Source: Fuerstiella marisgermanici
Lineage (GTDB): Bacteria > Planctomycetota > Planctomycetia > Planctomycetales > Planctomycetaceae
DNA length: 64,000 nt
Assembly: GCF_001983935.1 (NCBI RefSeq)
Contig: NZ_CP017641.1
Coordinates: 8,110,001-8,174,000, forward strand
Direction: 5' to 3'
Shown here piece after piece: positions 24,967 through 33,912 of this stretch (the stretch's first letter is position 1; the number at the start of each line of letters is the position of its first letter). A program made the translations under genes and the position numbers. Under the pieces are notes generated by a model. It was not told where the DNA came from, did not search any database, and saw only the letters and a program-made list of their open reading frames with translations.

Positions 24967-26874
24967 ATGCCTTCAACTCGCAAAAACACAACTCTGCAGC
25001 GTCTCAAGGCTGTGCTGGCGTACATCGGGCTGCCGCTCATGTTCTTCGTTGCCGGGGCCAGCCTGTTTTTTGTGCTGGGGCTGATGCAGCGAATCGGCTG
25101 GATCTCGGCGGGTGAGGGCACTTCAACAGTCTCAGCGTCGGCTGCTGCTGACGTTGAATACATCTGCCCGATGATGTGCGTTCCCCCGCTGAAAGAACCC
25201 GGTCGCTGTCCAGTGTGTGCCATGGAACTGGTTCCCGCAACGGGAAAGAACGCTGACGGAGACGATCGTTCGATTATTGTCGATCCGGCGTCGCGGCGAG
25301 TTGCCAACATTCAAACGGTTTCGGTGAAATCAAGATCCGTTGAACGGACAATCCGCTCCGTTGGTGAGCTGCAGTACGACGAAGGCAGTCTGAAAACGAT
25401 CACCGCATATTCCGGTGGCCGTATCGAACGGTTGTTCGTTGATTATACGGGAGCCGTCGTTGAGAAAGGCGACCGGCTGGCGTTTTTGTACTCTCCACAA
25501 CTGCATGCAGCTCAGGTGGAGTTTCTCCAAGCGTCGAAAATGCAAACCGGAAGCTCGCGACTGCAGGCCGTCGCGGAAGCCAACCGATTGCTGCGGCTGA
25601 ATGCTCGCCAGAAACTGGTTGAGCTGGGTATGAGTGAAACGCAAATCGCGACGCTCGAACGCAACGGAAAACCAGACAGCCGTCTCGACATTCTCGCACC
25701 GCTGGCTGGCACGGTGATCAATCGTATGGTGTCTCAGGGGCAAACGGTCCAAGATGGCGAACCTCTGTTTCAACTGGCCGACCTTTCGTCCGTCTGGCTA
25801 ATGCTGGAACTGTTTCCACAGGACGCGGCTGCCGTCCGGTACGGACAGCGTGTTGACGCCACGCTAAAGTCGATCCCGGGAGAAACATTCTCCGGCAGAA
25901 TTGCTTTTGTCGATCCAGACGTCGATCCGAAAACTCGAACGGTCAATGTTCGAGTCGTCATCGGTAACAAGGACGGGCGACTACGCATCGGTGACTACGC
26001 TCGCGCAGAAATCGTGGTGCCGGTCGGTGATTCGGATCGGAAGCAGATCTATGACCCGGAACTGGCCAGCAAATGGATCAGCCCACGGCATCCCCACATC
26101 GTTTCCGACAAACCCGGCCAATGTCCGTTGTGCGGAGACGACCTGATTGCCGCGTCGAAACTGGGATTTACCATTACGCCGCCAGCAGAATTCAAATCGC
26201 TGGTCGTGCCTCGAAACGCCGTGCTTCAGGCGGCGGGACACAGTGTGACCTATGTGGAAGAAGAGCCTGGTCGGTTTGCTATTCGCCGAGTCATCGCGGG
26301 GCCGACTGTTGGTGATGAAATCGTGATAGAACAGGGTCTCGCGGCTGATGAGAAGATTGCGACTCGCGGAAACTTCCTACTGGATTCGCAGATGCAGCTT
26401 GCCGGGAATCCGTCTCTGATTGATCCCACGCGGGCCGCCGAACCGTTGAAGATGATTCCCGGGTTCGATGCAACGATGCTGGCGGCCATTCAAATGCTCC
26501 CGGATGCCGATCAACCGGCGGCGTTAGAGCAGGTCATCTGTCCGGTGACGAAATTCAAGCTGGGATCGATGGGTATTCCGCCAAAGGTCTCGGTCGCCGG
26601 CAAAGACATCTACTTGTGCTGCGAAGGTTGTCGCGACAGCCTGATGAAAGACCCAGAAAGCTACGTCAGCATGCTGGAAACCATGAAGGCGGAGGGCACG
26701 CTCCATGATGCCGCCAGTGAAGATGCCACGATGCCGGAAATACCTGCCATCGGAGCCATCGAAGACGTCGAGGCCATTGACGACAGCGCACTGCCACCAA
26801 TTGGCGAGATGCAGCTTGTGCCACCACCTGGGATCATTGAATCGGCCGACTCAACGGAGGGCGATCAGCAATGA
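24967..26874 (+). CDS. cusB: CusB-type periplasmic adaptor with three metal-binding domains (adaptor 2)
   Basis: A 635-residue adaptor, longer than usual. After an N-terminal membrane anchor (residues 17-45), a heavy-metal-binding motif CPMMCVPPLKEPGRCPVC lies at about residues 66-83. The HlyD-type core follows (barrel-sandwich, alpha-hairpin near residues 170-220, beta-barrel). A second motif of the same type, HPHIVSDKPGQCPLCGDDL, interrupts the sequence near residue 380 before the membrane-proximal part. A third domain at about residues 523-570 (CPVTKFKLGSMG, then LCCEGCRDSLMKDPESY) resembles the neighbouring lipoprotein and the four-segment protein at 30.4 kb. CusB proteins hand Cu(I)/Ag(I) to CusA, and here the metal-binding capacity is built in. 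Start ATG 24967 has GGGAGG upstream. It overlaps the pump gene by 4 bp. Confidence 0.95.
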   Translation: MPSTRKNTTLQRLKAVLAYIGLPLMFFVAGASLFFVLGLMQRIGWISAGEGTSTVSASAAADVEYICPMMCVPPLKEPGRCPVCAMELVPATGKNADGDDRSIIVDPASRRVANIQTVSVKSRSVERTIRSVGELQYDEGSLKTITAYSGGRIERLFVDYTGAVVEKGDRLAFLYSPQLHAAQVEFLQASKMQTGSSRLQAVAEANRLLRLNARQKLVELGMSETQIATLERNGKPDSRLDILAPLAGTVINRMVSQGQTVQDGEPLFQLADLSSVWLMLELFPQDAAAVRYGQRVDATLKSIPGETFSGRIAFVDPDVDPKTRTVNVRVVIGNKDGRLRIGDYARAEIVVPVGDSDRKQIYDPELASKWISPRHPHIVSDKPGQCPLCGDDLIAASKLGFTITPPAEFKSLVVPRNAVLQAAGHSVTYVEEEPGRFAIRRVIAGPTVGDEIVIEQGLAADEKIATRGNFLLDSQMQLAGNPSLIDPTRAAEPLKMIPGFDATMLAAIQMLPDADQPAALEQVICPVTKFKLGSMGIPPKVSVAGKDIYLCCEGCRDSLMKDPESYVSMLETMKAEGTLHDAASEDATMPEIPAIGAIEDVEAIDDSALPPIGEMQLVPPPGIIESADSTEGDQQ

Positions 26875-29800
26875 AGTGGCTGCTGACATTCTGCCTTCGA
26901 GAACGCTTTCTCGTTTTACTGGCCATGTTCGGTTTGATTGCCGCTGGCTGGTATTCGGCGCAAACAGTTCCGATTGATGCCATTCCCAACGTCGGTGAAA
27001 ATCAGGTGATTGTTCTGACCGAATGGATGGGACGATCCCCCAAGGACATCGAAGACCAGGTGACATATCCTCTGTCCGTCGCCCTGCAGGCCGTGCCTGG
27101 TGCCAAGAGTGTTCGTGGCAAGAGCATGTTTGGCTTTAGCTTTGTGCAGGTCACGTTTGGCGACGACATCGATTTCTACTGGGCCCGATCGCGTGTTTCT
27201 GAACAGCTCACCACTGTTGCCGGGTCGCTGCCGGATGACGTCAGTCCCGTGCTGGCACCGGATGCGACGGCTCTGGGACAGATTTATTATTACGTCCTCG
27301 AACCGCCTGCAGGCATGGACCTTGCCGAACTCAGGTCGAAGCAGGACTTCTTCGTGAAGTATTCGCTGCAGTCCGTGGAAGGCGTCGCTGAGGTCGCATC
27401 GATTGGTGGCTACGTTAAGCAATACCAAATCGACGTTGACCCCGACGAACTGCGGTACCACAACCTTCCGTTAAGTTCCGTCATCACTGCCGTCAAAGCG
27501 TCAAACATCGACGTCGGTGCCAAAACGATCGAACAAAGCGGAATGGAATTCATCGTTCGTGGTCGCGGTTTCATTGGTTCCGGAAAGTCCGAAGCTGAGA
27601 CAATCGAACAGATCAAAGACACAGTCGTAGCTACGCGCGATGGTGTCCCCGTCACCATCGGTCAACTTGCCGCAGTGCAGACAGGTCCGGCATTCCGTCG
27701 TGGTGCGCTGGACTTCAACGGGCAGGAAGCGGTCGGTGGTGTCGTCGTGATGCGGTACGGTGAGAACCCTCGTGCGGTCATCGATCGACTTGAAGAAAAG
27801 ATCGCCTCGCTGGAAAAAGATCTCGGCGGTATTCGGATCGTCGGCGTCTATGACCGCACACTGTTGATCGACGAAACGATCGGCACGCTGACGAAGGCGC
27901 TCACGGAAGAGACCATCATCACCATCATTGTGATGATCTTGTTTTTGCTGCACATTCGAGCCAGTCTGATCATTGCCTTGACGCTGCCGACGGCTGTGTT
28001 GATGTCGTTTATTGCGATGAGAGTTTTCGGTGTCGACGCAAATATCATGTCGCTGGCAGGTACCGCGATCGCCATCGGTACGATGGTCGATATGGGCATC
28101 ATCGTGCTGGAAAACATCTACGAAGGCTTGGCTGAGTGGGAAGTGGCACAGGCGTCCGGGGACAGCACATCAGCAAAAGCTGGTGCGACGCAGTTCGACG
28201 TCATTCGCGACTCTGCTGCGGAAGTCATTCCAGCAGTGATGACGGCTGTGACGACAACCATCGTCAGTTTTCTGCCCGTCTTCTTCCTGACAGGGCGCGA
28301 TCATCGAATGTTCTCCCCGCTGGCATGGACAAAAACATTCGCACTCGCCGCCAGCCTGATTGTTGCCGTGACGCTCGTTCCGATGCTGTGCCGCATGCTG
28401 TTGACCGGTGGCAAAAAGAAGACGTTTACGACAGTCGCATCATCCCTTGGATTCGCCGTGCTGCTGACATCGCTCACTTATTTGTGGCGTTCACAATTGT
28501 CGAGTGCCACCCACCTGCCGGTAAGTCTGTTGATGCTGCTTGCTGTCTGTGTCGGCTTGCTTGTGGGGTGGTGGATGTCGCGCGAACGCGTGCGGTCAAT
28601 GGAAGAGAATCCCGTCAGTCGGTTCGTTCGCTGGCTGTACGGTGGACGGTTGCAATTCGCCCTGAATCACAAACTGATCGCATTGGCATTTCCCGCAACC
28701 ATTCTGTTCGTCGGACTCGGAGCGTGGCTGGGCTTTCCCACGATTCTGCAACCGGTCGAACGTTTTGCCCGCAGCATGGGTGCGGAACTCAACAACGTGC
28801 CGGGCTACGTAGACGCCAAGCACACGTTCACCGGGCTAAAGAGTGACGACTGGATCGCTCTGGACGAAGGCAGTTGGTTTTACATGCCCAGTCTTTACCC
28901 AGCGGCCGGGTTTACTCAGGCGATGGAAGTCCTGCAGACTCAGGACGCCATGATCAAGCAGATTCCGGAAGTCGCGAATGTGTTGGGCAAGATTGGGCGA
29001 GTCGAATCAGCGCTCGATCCGGCACCGGCCGCGATGATCGAAACCTACATCATGCTGAAGCCAAAGTCCGAATGGCGCGAGGGCGTGACAGAACGATCAA
29101 TCTGGGACGAAATCAACAAAGTGGCCACCGTTCCCGGAGTCACTCCCGCATCGCCGCTGCAGCCGATTGAAGGTCGAGTGGTGATGCTGCAGAGCGGTAT
29201 TAAGGCCTCGATGGCCATCCGAATTTACGGCGACGATCTGCAGGGGCTTTCGGAAGCGGCTTTGGCAGTTTCCGATCATCTCAAGTCGCTTCCCATGGTC
29301 AACGCGGGAACCGTCAGCCCAGACATCGTAATGGGCAAACCGTACGTGGAATTCGAGGTCGATCGCAAAGAAGCGGCTCGCTACGGCATGAATACCATGA
29401 TGGTGAATCAGATCGTCGCGGCAGGACTGGGGGGACTTGACGTCACTGAAACCGTCGAAGGACGCGAACGCTACCCGATTCAGGTGCGATTCGATCGCAG
29501 CGTGCGAGACCATGTGGAGGACATGAACGAAGTTGCGGTGGTCACGCACACTGGCGAAGTCGTGCCGCTCAAACACCTCGCAACCATGACTCAGGTCTGG
29601 GGCCCCGGAGCGATCAACAGCGAAGACGCTCGGCTGGTCGCCCACGTTTCGTTCTCGCCCGCTCGACAGGGAGGGGATCTGGAAACGGTGGAGGCCGTGA
29701 TGGCGTCATTGACTAAGGCCCGAAACGCGGCATCGGCGAATCCGCAGGACATCAGTGATGGCCTGCACTTTCCAGACGGTAACTTTGAATTGCAGGCGGT

Positions 29801-30404
29801 CGGTTCCTTTCAAAATCAGATCGAAGCCAATCAGCGGCTGATGTGGATCATTCCGGTGGTGGTACTGATCAACCTGCTGCTGCACTACCTTCACTTTCGC
29901 GACCTCCCGCTGTCACTGGTTGTGTTCTCAGGCATTCCCTTCGCAGCGGCGGGAGGCATGATTTGTGTGGCAGTCATGGGAGTCGACACAAACACGGCCA
30001 TGTGGGTCGGCTTCATCGCATTGTTCGGCCTCGCTGCCGACGACGGCATCGTGATTGCAACCTACATGAAAACGGTGCTCGACGAACGAGACATTCGCAG
30101 CGTCGCAGAACTTCGCGAAGCCATTTACTTCGCGGGCCTCAAGCGAGTCCGTCCCTGCCTGATGACCACGATCACCACGCTTGCTGCTCTGGTGCCGGTC
30201 CTGATCTCAACGGGACGAGGAGCCGATGTCGCACGAGCAATGGCGCTGCCGGTGTTCGGTGGCATGCTGATTGAACCGTTCACGTCGTTCATCGTGCCCA
30301 CACTGTACTGCGCTTATCGAGAATTCACGATGCGAACCGGGCTGGAACAGGTTCCGGAAACATCGCCTGTGGCAACTTCAAACATCGCTGAAGTACCCCA
30401 ATGA
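26871..30404 (+). CDS. cusA: HME-RND heavy-metal efflux pump, CusA-like (pump 2)
   Basis: A full-length RND transporter of 1177 residues with the standard two halves. Helix 4 reads GTMVDMGIIVLENIYEGL, with one Asp and one Glu as in CusA pumps for monovalent ions, unlike the two Asp residues of pump 1. The second periplasmic loop has VVMLQSGIKASMAIRIYG, which parallels the MLxTGIK motif of E. coli CusA. An insertion in the middle of the first half (residues about 525-580, TFTTVASSLGFAVLL and a hydrophobic helix pair) is longer than in E. coli CusA. ATG 26871 overlaps the adaptor stop by 4 bp (ATGA), so the two are translationally coupled. The expected substrate is Cu(I) or Ag(I). Confidence 0.95.
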   Translation: MKWLLTFCLRERFLVLLAMFGLIAAGWYSAQTVPIDAIPNVGENQVIVLTEWMGRSPKDIEDQVTYPLSVALQAVPGAKSVRGKSMFGFSFVQVTFGDDIDFYWARSRVSEQLTTVAGSLPDDVSPVLAPDATALGQIYYYVLEPPAGMDLAELRSKQDFFVKYSLQSVEGVAEVASIGGYVKQYQIDVDPDELRYHNLPLSSVITAVKASNIDVGAKTIEQSGMEFIVRGRGFIGSGKSEAETIEQIKDTVVATRDGVPVTIGQLAAVQTGPAFRRGALDFNGQEAVGGVVVMRYGENPRAVIDRLEEKIASLEKDLGGIRIVGVYDRTLLIDETIGTLTKALTEETIITIIVMILFLLHIRASLIIALTLPTAVLMSFIAMRVFGVDANIMSLAGTAIAIGTMVDMGIIVLENIYEGLAEWEVAQASGDSTSAKAGATQFDVIRDSAAEVIPAVMTAVTTTIVSFLPVFFLTGRDHRMFSPLAWTKTFALAASLIVAVTLVPMLCRMLLTGGKKKTFTTVASSLGFAVLLTSLTYLWRSQLSSATHLPVSLLMLLAVCVGLLVGWWMSRERVRSMEENPVSRFVRWLYGGRLQFALNHKLIALAFPATILFVGLGAWLGFPTILQPVERFARSMGAELNNVPGYVDAKHTFTGLKSDDWIALDEGSWFYMPSLYPAAGFTQAMEVLQTQDAMIKQIPEVANVLGKIGRVESALDPAPAAMIETYIMLKPKSEWREGVTERSIWDEINKVATVPGVTPASPLQPIEGRVVMLQSGIKASMAIRIYGDDLQGLSEAALAVSDHLKSLPMVNAGTVSPDIVMGKPYVEFEVDRKEAARYGMNTMMVNQIVAAGLGGLDVTETVEGRERYPIQVRFDRSVRDHVEDMNEVAVVTHTGEVVPLKHLATMTQVWGPGAINSEDARLVAHVSFSPARQGGDLETVEAVMASLTKARNAASANPQDISDGLHFPDGNFELQAVGSFQNQIEANQRLMWIIPVVVLINLLLHYLHFRDLPLSLVVFSGIPFAAAGGMICVAVMGVDTNTAMWVGFIALFGLAADDGIVIATYMKTVLDERDIRSVAELREAIYFAGLKRVRPCLMTTITTLAALVPVLISTGRGADVARAMALPVFGGMLIEPFTSFIVPTLYCAYREFTMRTGLEQVPETSPVATSNIAEVPQ

Positions 30405-30438
30405 AATCACCCTCTGTTTTTCACAAAGGAATGAACTG

Positions 30439-31302
30439 ATGAAACGTCAAACCTCTCTGCTGCTGATGCTGGCCTGCATTGCGTTCTTGCCCGGAGTCCA
30501 CGCTGAGGATTCGTTACCGGACTCGACCAAGGCGCTATCGCAACACGATCAGCTGAAAATTGCGGCTCAGAAGATCTGCCCTGTCATGGGCAAACCACTT
30601 GGCAGCATGGGTTCACCAATCAAAGTCAGGATCGGCGATCAGGAACTGTTTCTGTGCTGCGAAGCCTGTCGCACGAAGCAGGTCGATCGACAACACTGGG
30701 CAACGATCCATGCCAACTTTCGGAAGGCTCAGGGAAAATGCCCAGTGATGGGCAAGCCACTCCCGGTCAACGCCAAATACACGATTGCCAACGGACAGCT
30801 TTTCTACACCTGTTGCCCGCCCTGCGTGGACAAGATCAAAGCTGATCCGAAAACGTATCTGACAAAACTCGACGACCTGTATGCCACCAACCTCGCCGAA
30901 CCGCAAACTCACGACGAAATCAAGATCGCCGTACAGAAGATCTGCCCCGTGATGGGAAAGCCTCTGGGAAGCATGGGTGAGCCCGTCAAAGTGAAAATCG
31001 GTGACGAGGAACTATTTCTGTGCTGCGAAGCGTGCAGAACGAAGCAGGTTGACACCACGCACTGGGCCACGATTCACAAGAACTTCCGCAAGGCTCAGGC
31101 AACGTGCCCGATCATGGGGAAGCCGATCCCGGCAAACGCAAAGTGGACGTTCGTCAACGGTGATATCGTTTACGTTTGCTGCCCTCCTTGTATTGCAAAG
31201 ATTAACGCCAAACCGTCACTGTACTCGGAGCGGCTGACGGAACTCTACGGGAAGCATCTTAGAATGGTTGCGGGCAATGCCAGACGGGAATCCGCTTTTT
31301 GA
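30439..31302 (+). CDS. Secreted protein with four CPxMG/CC-type metal-binding segments
   Basis: A 287-residue protein with a signal peptide (LLLMLACIAFLPGVHA). Two tandem repeats of about 120 residues follow; each has two halves. The first half has CPVMGKPLGSMG then LFLCCEACRTKQVD; the second has CPVMGKPLPVNAKYT (or CPIMGKPIPANAKWT) then YTCCPPCVDKI. The four CP motifs lie near residues 47, 101, 169 and 221. Each half resembles a YHS-like domain of about 50 residues, with a CPxMG loop and a CCxxC pair. The two repeats are about 80% alike in their first half, so this is an internal duplication. ATG 30439 is chosen because AAAGGA lies eight bases upstream; the frame upstream runs inside the pump gene. 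It probably buffers or delivers periplasmic copper for CusBA. Confidence 0.85.
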   Translation: MKRQTSLLLMLACIAFLPGVHAEDSLPDSTKALSQHDQLKIAAQKICPVMGKPLGSMGSPIKVRIGDQELFLCCEACRTKQVDRQHWATIHANFRKAQGKCPVMGKPLPVNAKYTIANGQLFYTCCPPCVDKIKADPKTYLTKLDDLYATNLAEPQTHDEIKIAVQKICPVMGKPLGSMGEPVKVKIGDEELFLCCEACRTKQVDTTHWATIHKNFRKAQATCPIMGKPIPANAKWTFVNGDIVYVCCPPCIAKINAKPSLYSERLTELYGKHLRMVAGNARRESAF

Positions 31303-31423
31303 CAGAAGCGAACATGTGCGCGGCCTGCCGAGGCCGTTGCGATTCGTCTCCGACCTGGATTGTCGTATTCCTCTCTGAGAACTCGATCCGCCACTGCAAT
31401 GGCGACTCATTCGAAAGGCTGTC

Positions 31424-32539
31424 ATGAAATTTTATCTTCTTGCCTGGTGGTCCGCATGTGCCACAATGCTGACTGCGCATGCTCCGTTGTCCGCTGCATC
31501 GATCGTCAATGTTGTCGAATCTTCCGTAGTGCAGAATTCTCGACAGCCGCAGGCTGCCGTGCGTGCCAACGGAACAATCTTCGTGGCGTTTGGGGCTGAT
31601 GACACGATTTACTGCTGCCGGTCTGTCGAGGACGGCACGGCATTCCAGCCGCCGGTTCGCGTTGGTCACCTTCCGGCCCTTGCTCTCGGCCGTCGTCGTG
31701 GCCCGCGAATCGTGGCGAACGATGAGGCCATTGTCGTCACGGCCATTAGTCACGACAACGGAAACCTGTTTGCCTGGCGATCAACCGATGATGGAGAAAG
31801 CTGGAGTGACCCGGTTCAGGTCAACGACTCCGTGAAAGACTGTCGAGAAGGACTTCATGCGATGGCCCTGGCTCCGAACGGCAACGTCTTCTGCACGTGG
31901 CTGGATCTGCGGAGCCGAGGCACAGAAATCTTCGGGAGTCACTCAGCCGACGGCGGGGCATCATGGAGCAAGAACCACCGTGTTTATCGATCGCCCTCCG
32001 GCACAGTGTGCGAATGCTGCCATCCGTCAGCAACCTACCACGCTGACGGAAGTCTGCACGTAATGTGGCGCAATTCACTGAACGGCTCTCGCGACATGTT
32101 CCTTGCGTCTTCGGCGAATGACGGGCAGACATTCTCTCAGGCTAAGAAGCTTGGGCAGCAGACATGGAAGCTCAATGCCTGTCCAATGGATGGTGGCTAT
32201 CTGGCATCGACCGGCTCGGGAAAGATCACAACTGTCTGGCGACGCGACAACACCGTCTACCGGACAGACTCTGCCGACGGTGCTGAAACCGTGCTCGGGC
32301 GTGGACTCCAGCCATGGGTCGCCGGCACCGACGACGGCGCGTTTATCGCCTGGCTTAGTCGACTCAACGGCCCTCTGATGTATGTGGTGCCTGGTTCAGC
32401 AACACCCCGGAAGGTGGTGGATGCCGCTGCTGACCCGGTCATTGTCAGTCCCGTCAATGCCAAAGGTCCGGTTGTCATCGTTTGGGAGACCGGTACGCGA
32501 GAAGATTCTTCCATCAAGGCCACCATCATTCGGCAATGA
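31424..32539 (+). CDS. BNR/sialidase-like secreted beta-propeller with CECC motif
   Basis: A 371-residue protein with a signal peptide (residues 1-24). It shows repeated BNR/Asp-box motifs (STDDGESWSDP, SADGGASWSKN, SANDGQTFSQA), so it should fold as a six-bladed propeller like bacterial sialidases. The catalytic Arg triad and Tyr/Glu of real sialidases cannot be assigned with confidence, so sialic-acid cleavage should not be assumed. An unusual SGTVCECCHPSATYHADG segment near residue 205 and CPMDGG further on could bind metal or form disulfides. It closes the rightward metal string and shares its orientation, with a 121-bp gap. Confidence 0.8.
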   Translation: MKFYLLAWWSACATMLTAHAPLSAASIVNVVESSVVQNSRQPQAAVRANGTIFVAFGADDTIYCCRSVEDGTAFQPPVRVGHLPALALGRRRGPRIVANDEAIVVTAISHDNGNLFAWRSTDDGESWSDPVQVNDSVKDCREGLHAMALAPNGNVFCTWLDLRSRGTEIFGSHSADGGASWSKNHRVYRSPSGTVCECCHPSATYHADGSLHVMWRNSLNGSRDMFLASSANDGQTFSQAKKLGQQTWKLNACPMDGGYLASTGSGKITTVWRRDNTVYRTDSADGAETVLGRGLQPWVAGTDDGAFIAWLSRLNGPLMYVVPGSATPRKVVDAAADPVIVSPVNAKGPVVIVWETGTREDSSIKATIIRQ

Positions 32540-32577
32540 CTCGTCAAGTATGAACAAAGCAACAAGGTCGCCTCATA

Positions 32578-33651
32578 ATGACAGCGCCAGATTCTCCATC
32601 AGATGCTCAACCTTCGACGGGAACGTATGGCAACTTCAGCAACCCGCTCGGGCTCGTGTACCGGATGTTGCGATCCGGGAAACGTTCAGCGCGTGCCGCG
32701 TTGTTCCGTGAAGGATTCCGGCTGATTCTAACCCCGGTCGATCTGGTAATGTCGTTAATCGAACGTCGGTCGCTCAGAAACCCACCGCCTCGACAACACC
32801 CGATGGTTCTCGTGGTCGGCCCGCCGCGATGCGGCACCACACTGGTTTACCAGGTTCTGGCTCGGTATTGCGACGTGTCCTGCCTGACAAACCTAAGTTC
32901 GTTGTTTCCCCGAGCGCCGCTGACGGCCTCCCGCTGGTTCGGAAGACCATTGGACAACGTGCCTCCTGCGATCGAAAGCTATTACGGTCAGACAGCTCGC
33001 CTGTGTGATCCAAACGATGGATTTCACGCCTGGAACCGCTGGCTAGGGGATGACCGCTATCAAACTGCGCAGGACATTTCCGCCGCCGCAGCCAGCGAAA
33101 TGAATCGCTTCTTTGCGGCATGGACAAGTGCATTGCCGAAACCGTTTCTTAACAAGAACAATCGGAATACCGAATGTATGCGTCTGCTGTCGGAGAATCT
33201 TGCAGACATTTTTTTCGTCGTTGTTCGACGTGATCTCACCGCTTCCGCAAGATCGCTTATCCGGTCACGTCTGGACATTCAGGGCGACAGGAACACACCT
33301 TGGGGTCTTCGCAGCCGACAGTTGAAGGGCAACGACGATCCGCTCGGATACGTTGACGATGTTTGTGATCAACTCTACGAAATCGAATCACGGATTCAAC
33401 GGGAAACGTCCGGCATCGATTCAAAGCGGATGATCGAAGTAACCTACGAAAAGTTCTGTGACGATCCGAAATCCGTTTTGCAACAACTTCGGCAAACTGT
33501 GCCTGGGTTACAGCTTAGAGAATCACTGATCGCGGACGAACTCCAACCGTTTCGTCGCTCGCTCGGAAAAGAACTGTCGCCGGCCGAAGAACAACGGCTT
33601 TCGCAATCCCTGAAGACGTCAAAGCCGACGCAACCGACCAGCTCAACATGA
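32578..33651 (+). CDS. Sulfotransferase family protein
   Basis: A 357-residue protein with the PAPS-binding P-loop GPPRCGTTLVYQVLARY at about residues 81-97 (PxxGTT, the 5'-phosphosulfate loop). The second PAPS-contact region is VVRRDLTASARSLIRSR near residues 216-232. A final VTYEKFCDDPKSVLQQL segment matches the C-terminal part of bacterial sulfotransferases. It would move sulfate from PAPS to a glycan, lipid or small molecule; the acceptor is unknown, as is common for the many planctomycete sulfotransferases. The gene follows the propeller gene by 38 bp but shows no metal link, so it may mark the end of the cluster. A hairpin lies 12 bp after the stop. Confidence 0.85.
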   Translation: MTAPDSPSDAQPSTGTYGNFSNPLGLVYRMLRSGKRSARAALFREGFRLILTPVDLVMSLIERRSLRNPPPRQHPMVLVVGPPRCGTTLVYQVLARYCDVSCLTNLSSLFPRAPLTASRWFGRPLDNVPPAIESYYGQTARLCDPNDGFHAWNRWLGDDRYQTAQDISAAAASEMNRFFAAWTSALPKPFLNKNNRNTECMRLLSENLADIFFVVVRRDLTASARSLIRSRLDIQGDRNTPWGLRSRQLKGNDDPLGYVDDVCDQLYEIESRIQRETSGIDSKRMIEVTYEKFCDDPKSVLQQLRQTVPGLQLRESLIADELQPFRRSLGKELSPAEEQRLSQSLKTSKPTQPTSST

Positions 33652-33663
33652 GTCGAGGCAGCA

Positions 33664-33684
33664 GACACGACATTTTGTCGTGTC
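33664..33684 (+). terminator. Possible terminator hairpin after the sulfotransferase gene
   Basis: GACACGAC and GTCGTGTC form a perfect 8-bp stem around a 5-nt loop, starting 13 bp after the stop. Only a weak AT stretch follows, so this may be a partial terminator or a stabilising stem. Confidence 0.45.
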
Positions 33685-33837
33685 ATAATGGAGGCCTAAA
33701 GTTTTCAGTCGGCAGCTGGATTACTGTGAATCCTTGCGCTTTACATTGAGTGCGATTGAGAAACGCACCACAACCGCGACTGCGAAATGGCCGAGACAGA
33801 ATTCTTCGGCCAGGACTCAAGCGGGAAGAGTCATTAA

Positions 33838-33868
33838 AAAAACACCACGTGCATCACGTGGCGTTTTT
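33838..33868. terminator. Bidirectional intrinsic terminator
   Basis: CACGTG at 33846-33851 and 33855-33860 are the centre of a 14-bp stem with one C-A mismatch. An A-run precedes it and a T-run follows (33864-33868), so it can stop transcription in both directions. It stands between the rightward sulfotransferase gene and the leftward low-complexity gene, as expected for convergent units. Confidence 0.8.
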
Positions 33869-33912
33869 CTGCTGTTGGGCGAGCTGAAGCGAGTGTTGCT
33901 GACCACCGAGAA

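Noticed and set aside
33664-33684. A strong intrinsic terminator
   Set aside because: The stem is perfect but no T-run follows, so it is listed only with low confidence.
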